From Rallus limicola (Eukaryota > Chordata > Aves > Gruiformes > Rallidae): a stretch of 64,000 nucleotides of DNA. The first letter of the stretch is position 1. The number at the start of each line of letters is the position of its first letter. The notes under the pieces were generated by a model. That model did no database searches. It was not told the origin of the DNA and was given only the letters and a program-made list of their open reading frames with translations. The stretch is from the NCBI GenBank assembly GCA_022605955.1, contig JAKCOZ010000311.1, forward strand, positions 124,001 through 188,000, in the 5' to 3' direction. Below, piece after piece: positions 15,066-38,951 of the stretch. The position numbers and the translations under genes are program-made.

Positions 15066-17341
15066 GGGGGGATTCCCAGGGTAAATACAGGGGAAGGAGC
15101 GGCTCCGGAGCGGAGGCAGCGTGGAGATGGGCTCGCAGAGCCAGGAGCAGGCACGCTGCTGGCCCCGCCGGGGTTTGTGTGAGGGTTGGGACCCCTCGAA
15201 GGGTCCCGACTCCAGACAAGACCCATCCTGACAGGAGGGGAAGGTTTGGGGGGAGAGGGGTAAGAGGAAGAGCATCTTGTGAGGGTCCCAGTGCTGGGAA
15301 ACTGCTGGACCCTTGAAACAGCTGAAACCTCTTCTGGTACCTTCTTCATCGCGGTGGGGCCGAGTGCTGGGTGTGGAGTGAACCCAGAGGGAAACAAAAG
15401 CCGGACTCTTGGCTTGGATGGGGACAAAAAGCAGCTGGAAGAAGCTTAATCACTTCAATCTGGGGCTGGCTTCAGGAGCGGGAGCTCTCGGCAAACATCT
15501 ATTCAGGGGCCAGACAAAAGGAGCTGAGCATCAGCAGCGTGTGGAGCAGCCACAGCCACATCTTTGGGATGGAAGAACCTTCTGGAAAACAAACAGCCCA
15601 GCGGCTCTTCTGAGGGATGGAGACCCCAATAACAGGGATACCCAGCACCCCGACCCACTGCAGCCAGGGGCGGGGAGGAGGTGACATCCTGCCCAGTGCA
15701 GGACATCTCACCTGGAAGGAAGACTTCTTCTTCCTCCTCTTCTCCTCCTCCTTGGTGTCTCCAAGGGGCAGATGTTGCATGTTAAGGAAGCGTTACAGCG
15801 CCTGGAATTCCCACTGGCTCCTTCACACCCAAATACCACACCCCACACCCCCCCCCACTGAGAAAATTAGCTGCTAATTAGCTCAGAGTGATATTGGCAG
15901 TAGATCTGTGATTGTATTTAGATGAGGTGGGCGGCTGTGGGACAACAAAGGAGCCAGCAAAAGGTCCCTCGCATCCCAGAAAACACCGTCTGGCACCGTC
16001 TGTACTGGAGTCACTGGGAGAAGGGAACAGTGGGAAGAGCATCCAGCAGCATCCCGCTGCCTGTGTGGGAGAGACCCTCCCAGTGCTCCCATCCCAGTGC
16101 TCCCATCCCAGTGCCTTCACTTGGCCAGCGTGGGATCCTGAGGATGATGGACCCAGCTCCTCCTGGGCTGCATCCCCCCCCCCCCCCTATTTCTTTACCC
16201 TCCCTCTGCTCCAGCCCCTTTGTTTCGCAGGTGATTCCTCACTATGGAGCTGAACCTGCTCTGAGCCTCCCCTTCCCCCCCCCCTCCCTGGGGTCCCCCA
16301 GCTCCAGGAGCCTTCAGCATTAATCAGCCTGTAATTGAGACATCATTTATGGGCAGGACGAGGCGCTGGTCCCCCCCCTGGGTACCACACAGCTGGAGAT
16401 GCTCTGAGCAGCAAAAGATTTCATGTGTGGGGGGGAAGTGGGGGGAGCCTAATGTCGCTCTGCTCCCTCCCCACCCCTCCTTTCTGGGAGCAATTCAGCG
16501 CTGGTGAAAAATGGGCTTTCAGCTACCAAATGCCAACCCCATCCATCCCGCTCCTGGGGACAGGAGGGGATGGAGTGAGAGAGCTCCCCCCACCCCACAT
16601 CTCCCCACAGCTCGTGCCACTGCTCTGCTCTGTTGGTGGGGGTCCGAGGGCTGCTCACAGATAAAATACCATCCCTGTGGAGAGGGGAGCGAGCACCTGG
16701 GCTGCCCCCCCCACACCCTGAGAGGTATCATTCAGGCCCCAAACAGAGCATCCTCCCCCCAGATTACTCACAGTGTTAATTACCAGCTGCCTGGAGAGAA
16801 GGGGACCCACACACGCGTGTGTGCAAACACGGCAGCCGTGCCAGCCCGGCCCTGCTCCCTGGGGAGAGAGGGGGTGGGGGCTGACAAGTTAAATATGGGT
16901 TTGGTAATATAAATATAGAGAGATACATAACGAGGGGAGGGGAAGGAAGGTGCCTGCGTGGGAAAGCAAGAGGAGCTGCCTCCAAACATCCACCCCAGGA
17001 AGCGCTGGCAGTTGGGATAACGGCTGGGGAAAGGGCTGGGGTGGTTGGGTAGAGGGGATGGGGCAGCATCCCCCACCCCCAACCCAGGGGGGAAGACATC
17101 CCCCCCACCCAGCACCCAGCTAACAGGACCCAGAGCTCATCAACACCAGACAGGGGTGGGTTTTTTTTTTATTATTATTGCTATTATTTTGAGCTATTTT
17201 CTGGGGGAAATAGGATCTGCAGCTCCTCATCTCCACTCTTGGGCAAGAAGGGGGCTCATCTCACCCCCAAGTGCCACCCCCCCCTCCAGCAGCACATCAG
17301 GCACCCAGCTCCTGCTGTCATGGCAGCTAATTTTAGACTCA

Positions 17342-17347
17342 TTTATT
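17342..17347 (-). terminator. candidate poly(A) signal of the LC3C-like gene
   Basis: TTTATT on the plus strand is AATAAA on the minus strand, about 760 bases past the stop codon of the LC3C-like gene. A second AATAAA lies about 175 bases further on (near 17170) in a poly-T/ATT stretch. Confidence 0.4.
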
Positions 17348-18105
17348 AACATTTTAACACAGAACCTGCATGAAATATTCACCCAGCGTGTCAGGGGGGG
17401 GGCTGAAATATTGCAGTGTTTACACCCAGCTCACAGCACAGCACCCCCCATGGTGCTCAGCTAGCGAGCCCTGCATCTTTGGGGTGCAAGAGACACCCCC
17501 CCCCCCCAGTTCTGCAGGGGGGGTGAGATGGGGAGCTGCCCTGCCATGGGAGGGGAACAAACCCCTTCCCCCCTCTCCATGTGGTCAGCCCCTCACCCAG
17601 CAGAGCCCAGGACAAAGGCCCAAGGTCAAGGTTGAGCTGCGTGACCCAGGGATGAGCCACGTGTGGGTGACCAAAGGCAGCGGCTGCTGCTCCTTCCCCT
17701 GGTGTTTCCAGGCTGCGGATGCTCCAGCAGCAGCTCAGCACAAACCCACACCGAGCGTGAAGCTCCCCAGAGCTGATCCTGTTAGGATTGGTGTCGGGAA
17801 GGAGCCCGAGCAGGGATGATGGGCTGTAAAGCCTTTGAGATGAACAACCGTGTCCAGCCCCCTCCCCGGATCAGGGGAAACCGGCACCGCCTCCCGCTGC
17901 CCGGGGAAGGAGGATGATGCGCACCCGGAGCCGCAGGGCCCAGCTGCCCAGCAGGGTTTTTAAGGCTGGTACAAAACCAATGAGGGGTGAGGTCTGGCCC
18001 AGCCAAAATTCGGGGTTCCCTAGGGATTTTAAGGCATGTTTGGAGAGGGGCATCCCTGACCCCACCAGCGTTGGAGCCCCTGAGACGCACAGGACGTTCC
18101 GGCAG

Positions 18106-19266
18106 TCAGGCGGCCGCCGGGTCGCTGGAGGAGCCGCCGAACATCTCCTGGGAGGCGTAGGTCAGGTAGAGGAACCCGTCCTCGTCCTTGTTGTCCCGGT
18201 ACAGCTCCTGCATGGTGATGGCCATGTTGGGCAGCCCCTTGTTGTTCACCAGCAGGTAGAAGGTCTGGGAGGAGGCCAGGCAGAGCCGCGTCCTGCCGGG
18301 AGGATGGCGGTGAGCAGCGCCCGGCACCGCGGGAGGACTCGGTGATGGGGACACGGGGCTGGCTGGAGGGGGAGGGGGTGTCCCAAAGGGATGGAGCCTC
18401 AGCATCACCTCCCTTGGGTGCCAGCTGCCCATGGGTGCTGTCCCCCAAGACATCTGTCCAGCTGTCCTGGAGGTGTTGGGCCTTGGCAAGGGTGGGGAGG
18501 GGGTGTGTGTGTGGGGGGGAGTGGGGGTGGAATTCAGCCTTTGGAGTCAGCTGCTGCTCGTTAGCAGGGCTGCTAATCACCACCCCCAATTAGGGACTGG
18601 GGGGGTCCAGGGAAAAGAGCTAATCACCCCTTTTATCCCAGCGAGGGGGGAGGAACCCTGCTGTAAGGAACCCCCCAGCACCCCCAGTGAATGCTCTTGG
18701 CTAATTGCACTGGCTAATTACACCAGGCAATTACCTGAAGACTCACCCAGCTAACAGCCAGTGGCTGCCACACCAGGTCATGGTCTGGGGCCATAAAAGA
18801 CCCCCCCCTTCTCCCCCAGACAAGCCCCTTACCGCAGGGTGACAGCAAACTGGGAGAGGGGCAGGTCCTGGGACACCAGGAATTTGGTCCTGCTCAGGGG
18901 GGGCAAGGTCTTCTCCTTCTGGTAGCGCTCCACAACCACCTGCAGCAGGGAGAAGGTGCTGGAGGGGGGTGGAGAGGGGAACCAGGAGGGTTTGGGATGG
19001 CTCCCACAGGGACACCCAGGGAAGCAGACCCACAGCAGTGCCTCTGCCGAAGCCTCTCCCAGTGGGACACTGGTCCTACCGGGATCTTGTTGGGGTATTT
19101 GATCCGGATCTCTGTCACCTCGTGCATCCTGGTGGCTGTGGAAGAGAGAAAGGAGGAGCAGTAAGCACAGCCCATCAGCACATCCCTGCTCCCCTCAGCC
19201 CCCCAGTAACGTGCCAAGGCTTTTCCGCTGCTTGAAGGAGCAGGAGCTGCTGGTCCCTGGGTACAT
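18106..19266 (-). CDS. MAP1LC3C: MAP1LC3C-like ATG8-family autophagy protein, complete gene
   Basis: ATG8/LC3 proteins are cleaved by ATG4, joined to phosphatidylethanolamine and placed on autophagosome membranes, where they bind LIR-containing receptors. Four coding exons on the minus strand: 19266-19215, 19135-19080, 18939-18833 and 18292-18106, with matching phases, giving 133 residues. Landmarks: FKQRKSL near the N terminus, KYPNKIPVVVERY across junction 2, LPPL, TKFLV (hydrophobic LIR pocket), FYLLVNNK, YRDNKDEDGF and TYASQEMFG. The conjugation glycine is G124, with a nine-residue tail for ATG4 to remove. VVVERY, FYLLVNNK and YRDxKDEDGF are closer to LC3C than to LC3A/B or GABARAP. Exon borders match the LC3 family. 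Intron 1 needs a GC donor (CTTG|GCACGT). It lies between PIN1 and OLFM2, where I know of no mammalian LC3 gene; the symbol is given for family resemblance, not proven orthology. Confidence 0.88.
19136..19214 (-). other. intron 1 of the LC3C-like gene, apparent GC-AG intron
   Basis: Exon 1 must end CTT G to give KSL-A-TRMHE, which aligns without gaps to the LC3C N terminus, and the next bases are GCACGT. A GT four bases further (CAC|GTTACT) would break the frame of the following exon. The donor is therefore either a real GC donor, weaker than GCAAGT, or a T-to-C change in a former GT. Confidence 0.65.
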
Positions 19267-19384
19267 CTTCTGGGGGATGGGGAGACAGCCCAAGGTGAAA
19301 GCAGGGTCAGCTCCTCCAGCACTGGCACAGGCAGCTGCTGCTGGTAGAGCTCCTAATAAAGCCTCATCCTGCCCCACCTGGGCT

Positions 19385-19675
19385 GGGATAGGAGGGGCTG
19401 GGCTGGGCTGGGCTGGGCTGGGCTGGGCTCGGCTGGGCTCGGCTCTGCTCTGCTGGGCTAGGCTGGGCTGGGGAAAGGAAGGGCAAGAAAAGGAGCAGAA
19501 AAGGAGCAGAAGAGAAGATGGAGAGAAGAAGAGGAGGAAAAGAAGAGAAGATGGAGAGGAGAGGGAGAGAAGAAGAGGAAGAGCAGAAGAGAGGATGGAG
19601 AGGAGAAGAGAAGGAGAGGAAGAGGAGGAGGAGGAGGAGAGGGTTTGCTCCTTAGAGCCAAAGAGAAGAGGGTGA
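19385..19675. repeat. GGGCT pentamer tract followed by a 190-bp polypurine tract
   Basis: 19385-19475 is GGGCT/GGCTC repeats; 19476-19675 is almost pure A/G (GAGAAGATGGAGAGGAGAGG and similar). It lies just upstream of the LC3C-like start codon and would be polypyrimidine on that gene's coding strand. Polypurine mirror-like tracts can form triplex DNA. No CpG-island promoter is visible for the LC3C-like gene. Confidence 0.8.
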
Positions 19676-20029
19676 GCTCCTTAGGGGTGTCTGGGGGGCA
19701 GCTGGCCATGTCCTTGGGCCCAGCCTTGCACCCAGGGCACTGAGGTCAGGAGGGACCAGTGAGTTGAAGCTCATGGGACTGGCCCCCTGGGATGGGATTG
19801 GGCAAGTGGGACTTGAGGTGGGGGAAAATCCCAATCCCATCCCTCTCTGCCCCCAGCAGGGTGGGTGAGGGCACATCCACCTCCCCCAGGGTGGGACCCT
19901 GGCGTTACCCTGGTGGGTTGGGTGCGGCTTCGGCCGGTGGGACCCACGAAGCTGCTGAGACGCCGGCTCCTCCGCACGCTCCGGGGCATCGGCCACGCCG
20001 CTTCCCTGGGGGCAGAGAGGCAGCTTCCC

Positions 20030-20110
20030 GAGACAAATTAGGCCTCATTATGCCAATTAGATCCCATTTGTCTTCTTCTGCAGGGAGTTATTTATTTATT
20101 TATCTATCCA
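20030..20110. promoter_or_regulatory. candidate conserved non-coding element
   Basis: An AT-rich island with GACAAATTAGGCCTCATTA, CCAATTAG and GTTATTTATTTATTTATC lies between the LC3C-like gene and OLFM2. Homeodomain-type ATTA cores are dense and no frame is open. The call is based on composition. Confidence 0.3.
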
Positions 20111-20679
20111 TCCATCCCCCCCCTGCCCCCTCCCCCTCCCCCCGTTCTTCTGGAGCCGCTTGTGCTCCAGCGTCCCTTCCCAAGGGGAGGAGGGGAACAC
20201 ACACACCCCCACCCCCACCCCAATTACCCTCATCCCAAGAAACCCTTTGGTGTTCCGGATCCTTCTGGGGGTGACCCCGGACGTGGCGCTTCCCTTCGGG
20301 ATGAGATGCTGCACGTCAGCATCGCGGCGCATCCCGGGCGCGGCGGCGTTATCCCGGGGGGAGGCAGAATCCCAACCCCACGCTGGGCATCTCCCCCCAG
20401 GTCCTGCTTCCCTTTTCCCTGTTTCCCTGCTGTTTCCCCAGCACATTCCATTGGTTTTCCCATCATGTCTCTTTGTGCCATAAACCAAGAGGAACAAACC
20501 CCCTCAGCCGCCGCTCTGGAAGGTTCCACGGGCGAGGTACCTATTCCACTGGGCAGCGAGCTGAAGGTGCTGCAGACCCAGACCCCCAATAAGCCCAATC
20601 CCTGGGAGCTTGTGTGGGAGTTTTTTTGGGGAGCAAAGGGCTGTGAGACACCCCCCCTTCTCCCCCCTGGGTGATTTCT

Positions 20680-21000
20680 CACCAATGAACTGATAAATAT
20701 TATTAAAGCACCTCACAGGCTGCCAATAACCGGTATCGATCTCCGATCGCCGAGTTAATTCGGCTCCCAACGGCTTCGCTGGGAGCAGAAGGAGTTGGGA
20801 ATGAATCCATTAATATATATTTTTTAAATTAAATAATTAAAAATCTCCATTTGAGCTGGGCCCATTAACGCTGAGCATCTATTATTTATCCGTGTAATTT
20901 CCAGCTGCAGCACCGGGCTGGGCTCCGGCATCCCGGGTCGCCATGGAAATGGGATGCTTTCATTAACATCAGCTGATTAATTAAAGATGAAGGGAAATTG
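20680..21000. promoter_or_regulatory. candidate conserved non-coding element cluster
   Basis: About 320 bp of non-repetitive, AT-rich sequence in a GC-rich setting. It includes GATAAATATTATTAAAGC, ATCGATCTCCGATCG, CCATTAATATATATT and AATTAAATAATTAAAAATC, plus an X-box-like GTCGCCATGGAAAT near 20938. It has the look of a developmental enhancer downstream of OLFM2; unproven. Confidence 0.35.
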
Positions 21001-21120
21001 GTTTTCCTGAGTTGGGTTTGGGGATGGGAAGAGGGGGGGAGGGGGGAAGGAGGAGGAGGAGGGTTTGGGGTTGGTTTTTCCCCATCTCTGGTGTTGTTTG
21101 TGTTTGCCAAATCTGAGCTG

Positions 21121-21245
21121 GGAGCCGGAGCATCCCCACGGAGCCGGAGCATCCCCATGGAGCCGGAGCATCCCCACGGAGCCGGAGCATCCCCATGGAG
21201 CCGGAGCAACCCCATGGAGCTGGAGCATCCCCACGGAGCCACCGA
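21121..21245. repeat. 18-bp minisatellite, about 7 copies
   Basis: Units of the form GAGCCGGAGCATCCCCAYG repeat head to tail. Since 18 is a multiple of 3, both strands read as open periodic peptide, which is not evidence of a gene. Confidence 0.9.
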
Positions 21246-21594
21246 GGTCCATTTCCTCAGAGAGCAAATCCCCCCTGGATGCTCCCCAGCAGATACAATC
21301 CATAGATAGATCAATAAACCAAGAGATGCCGGCGCGGGGCCGGGATACAGGGGGTGAGACTCATCCTCTGGCTGGAGCTCATCTGTATTCCCTGCTCCCA
21401 GGCACCCTGAGCCCCGCCAACGCTTCCGCTGGAGCTCGTAAATAAACCCTGGGCTGCGGCAGCTGCCGCCTCACTCGGGCTCATTTGGGGCCAGGGGAAG
21501 GAGGAATACATCAAATTAGGGCACCCACGGGGGGGGTGCAGCGTGGAGGGGGTGGGGGCTGAAGAGCTGAAATGGGCCCCCCTGTGCACCCCGA

Positions 21595-21917
21595 TTCACC
21601 CTTAATCTTTACGCTCACGTTAAATGCTGAACCTCACATTAATTATCGAGCCTCTCATTAAATTCTGAGCCTCACAGTGAAGCCTGAATCTCACATTAAA
21701 TTCTCAGTATCAGATTAAATTCTGAATATCAGATTAACGCCTGAATTTCACATTCAATTCTGACTCCAGTTCAGTTCTGACCCTCACAGTGGCTATTGAA
21801 TCGCCCATTAAATTCAGAATCTCTCATTAAATTCCGAATCTCTCATTAAATCCTGAATCTCTCATTAAATTCCGAATTTCACATTAAAATCTGAATCTCA
21901 CTTTAAATTCTGAATCT
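21595..21917. repeat. AT-rich degenerate minisatellite, unit about 20-22 bp
   Basis: Some 15 diverged units containing ATTAAATTCTGAATCTC. It is the only AT-rich tandem array of this length in the window and stands out against the GC-rich minisatellites. Confidence 0.85.
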
Positions 21918-22934
21918 CAGCCCCCCCCACCCCTGCCTAGGGCTGTGTGTGGGGGGGGTAACAGGGAGTTTTGGGGGGTCTCTTCTCCCCCCTCCCCCCC
22001 AGCCCCAGGGCTCCCTGTTATCCCTGTGAGAAGGATGCTCAGCCCCGTGCTGGTACAGCTGGGATGGGTGTGATGGTGAGGAGGTTTCTAGACTCCCAAT
22101 AGAGATAATGGGGTGTTGGGGGGGAAGAGGGGGGATCGTGCTCCCTCCTCACTGGGGTAGGAACCGGCCATGCTCTGACCCACCTAATGAGCAGGTCCTC
22201 CCCCCATCAATCCTCCCCCCCCCGGGGGTTGATAAACCCCCCCAGGTGGGTGATAACAGCCGGGGGTGGGCAGAGGGTCCCGAGGGGGGGGGATGAGGGA
22301 TGGAAACCGGCGTCTCTGCTGTAAATTAAGACTCAATTATGGAGGAATAAGGGGGGAGGGGGCAGGGGGGGGTTCCCTGTGAGCTGTGATGGGCTCTTCA
22401 GTGCTGCAGTGAATGGGATTTAGTGCTGTACCCCCAGCACGGGGCCAGGGGGGGGGGATTTGCTGACACTTAATGATGAAGCGAGTGCCCCCCCCCCCAA
22501 ACATCCCACTGAGCCAGCACCATTGTAACCCCTTCCCGGGGGGTTGTTCTGGGGCGGGGGGGAGGCGGGGGGGGAGGTCCCAGCGTTTGGATGCATTGGA
22601 AATCTTTTGGGAACTTGATTTTTGGGGGGGGGGGGGGGGGTGGTTAACAGCAGTGGAAGGAGCAGCGGCTCCCCCCCCCCCCGTGTGTGTGTGGGTGGGT
22701 GACGTGACACCCCCCCTCAACCCCCCCCAGCTCTGTCCCCAGCCGGGATCGCAGCTGAATAACGGATTCGGCTCCTGTCTGGGCTGCACCTCCACAGGAA
22801 TGACAATGGGCTGGAAAAACCCAGCCCGCAGCACGGGGGGGGCACCGGCTGCTCCCCCCTTCCTGCAGCTCCGCGGTCCTTAACTGCGCTGGGTAGAGGA
22901 GTGTCAGCACCGCAGGAGGGGGAGAGGGAGAGGT

Positions 22935-23285
22935 CTGGGGATGGGGTGGGATGGGGATGGGGATGGGGATGGGGATGGGGATGGGGTGGGGATGGGATGG
23001 GGATGGGGATGGGATGGGGATGGGGATGGGGATGGGGATGGGATGGGGATGGGGATGGGATGGGGATGGGGATGGGATGGGGATGGGGATGGGGATGGGG
23101 TGGGGATGGGGATGGGGATGGGGTGGGGATGGGGAGGGGATGGGGATGGGGATGGGGATGGGATGGGGATGGGATGGGGATGGGGATGGGGTGAGGATGG
23201 GGATGGGATGGGGATGGGATGGGGATGGGGTGGGGATGGAGATGGGGATGGGGATGGGATGGGGATGCGGATGGGGATGGGGACC
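22935..23285. repeat. (GGGGAT)n/(GGGAT)n array, about 350 bp
   Basis: Nearly uninterrupted GGGGAT and GGGAT units, G-rich on the plus strand. Runs of four G separated by two bases make this strongly G-quadruplex-prone. The long Gly/Trp/Asp-Met and Pro/His/Ser frames over it are artefacts of the repeat. Confidence 0.95.
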
Positions 23286-23644
23286 CTCATGCAGCCCCCC
23301 CTCCCCCAGCCCCGCAGGCACGGTGCCGCAGCCGCGCTGGAGTTCCCTTTCCCTTCCCCTCCTCTGGCCTCGCCCGGCGCTGCTGTAATTTCCTCCATGC
23401 ATTAAACATGCCCAGGAACGGCTCCGCGGCGCGAGGGGAGCGCTGGGCACCGCAGCGGCTCCCGGCAGCCACCGGCAGAGGGGACGGGGAGAGGGGGGAG
23501 GGAGGAAAACCGAGCTGCTGGGTGACAAACAACAACAACCTTTAAACAATAAACCAGGGGAAGGGGCTGGAGGGGTGTTGGGGGGGGGCGGGGGGGGGAA
23601 GAGCAGCCCGAGCCTGGACACACCTCAAAGAGAGCGTTGGTTTG

Positions 23645-23650
23645 TTTATT
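23645..23650 (-). terminator. OLFM2: poly(A) signal of OLFM2
   Basis: AATAAA on the minus strand (TTTATT on plus), about 350 bases after the OLFM2 stop codon, is the first canonical hexamer downstream. The OLFM2 3' end should fall near 23625. Confidence 0.6.
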
Positions 23651-23996
23651 TGCCACCAAAATAAAGATGTAAACCATGAAAATGAAATAAAAATAAAGGA
23701 AGGAACCTCCCCCCCCCCCACACCCAACGCCCGAGGTCGGCTGGGATGGAGGCAGCCATGAGCCAGGGACCGCGGGGAGAGCCCCAGGGAGCGCCTAAAC
23801 AACCCCATGGGGGACGAGGAGGAGGAAGGGGGACGAGGAGGGGGAGGAAGGGGAGGGAGGAAGGGGAGGGAGGAAGGGGAGGGAGGAAGGCTCCATCCCC
23901 CGGGGGAGAATGGAGTGTAGAAAATTAAAAAGCTGGAAGGGGGAGAAAGGGGAGAGGGGGGGGGGGGGGGTCAGAGCAGCGGAGTCCAGCGCGGCG

Positions 23997-37478
<13,482 letters not shown>

Positions 37479-38310
37479 CCTGCGGGCACGGACCCCGCCG
37501 GGGCCGGCTCAGCGCTGCCGGTACCGGAGCCCCACCGGGCCGGCTCGTCCCCCGCCGTTACCGGAGCCGGAGCCGCCGCCGTTCAGCGCCGCCGCAGCCG
37601 CATCCCCCGGCCGGGCCCCGCCGCCGCCGCCGCCGCCGCCGCCTTTGTCCGCGCCGCTCCCCCGCCCCGGCCGGGCCCCGCCGCCGGCTGCAGCCGCGGT
37701 ACCGGCCCGGTGCAGGGGGCGGCGCGCCCGGTGCAGGAGGCTGGAGGCGCCCGGTCGGACCGGGCCGGGCGGGGCGGAACCGAACCGGGCTGGACCGAGC
37801 CGGGCGGGGAGGGGGGGGGAGGGATGGGGGAGGTGACCGGGCGCGTCCCGTGTCCCCCCGCCCCGGGGAGCCCCGGGGATGCTCGGGGGGCGCGGCGGGA
37901 GTCCCGATCCCCTCTCCGGGGTGGGTGGCAGCCGGGATGCCCGGTCCCGCTGCGCTCACGCCCACCCCTCCCGCCCCCCCCCCGCCCCACCCCCCTCGAG
38001 GGGGGGGGGAACCCTTCCTGAACCCCCTCAAGCCGCCCCCGCGGGGGGTCGGAAAGGGGTCTCGAGGGCGGGGACAGCTCCCCGGGGCTGGGGGGTGCAG
38101 CGGGGGGTGCAGCGGGGGGGGGGGGGGGGGGCAACACCAGCCCCCCTGTACACCAGCCTCACATGCCCTCGTGCAAGAGGGGACACGAGGCCTCAGGGTG
38201 TGGGGAACCCCAGTTTTGGGGTGGGGGGTGTGTGCAGAGCCCCCCGCCCAGCTCCCACCCAGGCTGCCTGTTCCCATGGGAGTCGCCAAAGACTCGGGGG
38301 GGTCACGGTG
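37479..38310. other. OLFM2 upstream promoter region and intergenic spacer to COL5A3
   Basis: 37480-37870 is very CpG-dense with GC boxes and (GCC)n at 37617-37645, consistent with the 1a promoter. From 37870 to 38310 there are only G/C runs; no exon is supported. Confidence 0.5.
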
Positions 38311-38326
38311 GCTTCGATACAGTCGG

Positions 38327-38332
38327 TTTATC
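38327..38332 (-). terminator. COL5A3: candidate variant poly(A) signal of COL5A3
   Basis: No AATAAA or ATTAAA follows COL5A3 before OLFM2. TTTATC on plus is GATAAA on minus, a known weak variant, about 620 bases after the stop. Low certainty. Confidence 0.3.
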
Positions 38333-38951
38333 GTACAGTGACCGCGACGGCAGCGGGGCCCCGACCCCGGCCCCCTCCCCACGACCCCCTCCCCACAGCC
38401 CCCTCCCCACAGCCCCCCTGCCACGTGGGATGGGCTCTGCCGTGAACTGGGGCGATGCCCCCCAAGGAAAGGGGAGGGTTCCCCCTGCCACCCGCTCCCC
38501 CCGAAAGGGAGCTCCCCCCGGGGTGGGGCTCATGGCCCTGGTCTGGGGAGGGGGCTCGATCCGGTCCCCGCGGGCAGGGATGGGGCTGGGGCTGGGGCTG
38601 GCGGCGTCGCCACGTCGAGGACACGTCCAGTGCTTCACTAAGGGGCTCTCGGGGAGCGCTGTAGCACCATGGGGAGGGGGCTGGCTCCGACCCCCCCCCT
38701 CCCTACAGTCTGGGGGACCCTGCTCCAGCTCCCCCCCCCCATCCCGGGGAGCCGGCACTATAAATTAAGGGGGTGGGGGGCCCGTGCAGGCAGCAGGGGA
38801 CGGCGATGCGGCGGCTCCGAGTCCTGAGTATCTCCAGAGCAGCCCCTGCGGCACCGTCCCTGGCGCGGGGGGCGGCAGAGGGAGCAGAGACCCCCCCTCT
38901 CTCCTCACGCCGTGCCCCCCCCCGCCCCCCACACGCTGTCCGGGGCGGCGC

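Larger units (their letters stand above)
10111..17330. other. intergenic region with scattered AT-rich, homeodomain-motif islands
   Basis: No exon with conserved peptide was found. In a GC-rich background, short islands with TAATTA-type cores stand out: near 10590-10620, 12440-12500, 12610-12665, 14105-14165, 14930-15065, 15845-15930, 16315-16350 and 16765-16930. They look like conserved non-coding elements, but sequence alone cannot prove it. 13460-13640 is a separate AT-rich block containing TATTTATTATTTATATAT. Confidence 0.35.

Noticed and set aside
18106..19266. Processed LC3 pseudogene
   Set aside because: Three introns at family-typical places, intact frame and a complete C terminus argue against a retrocopy.
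19211..19675. Lys/Glu/Arg-rich frame of 154 codons
   Set aside because: Translation of the polypurine tract, antisense to exon 1 of the LC3C-like gene.
22935..23285. Telomere-like repeat
   Set aside because: The unit is GGGGAT/GGGAT, not the vertebrate TTAGGG; it is an interstitial simple repeat.
22644..23621. Pro/Ile/Ser frame of 325 codons
   Set aside because: Caused by the GGGGAT array; no conserved domain.
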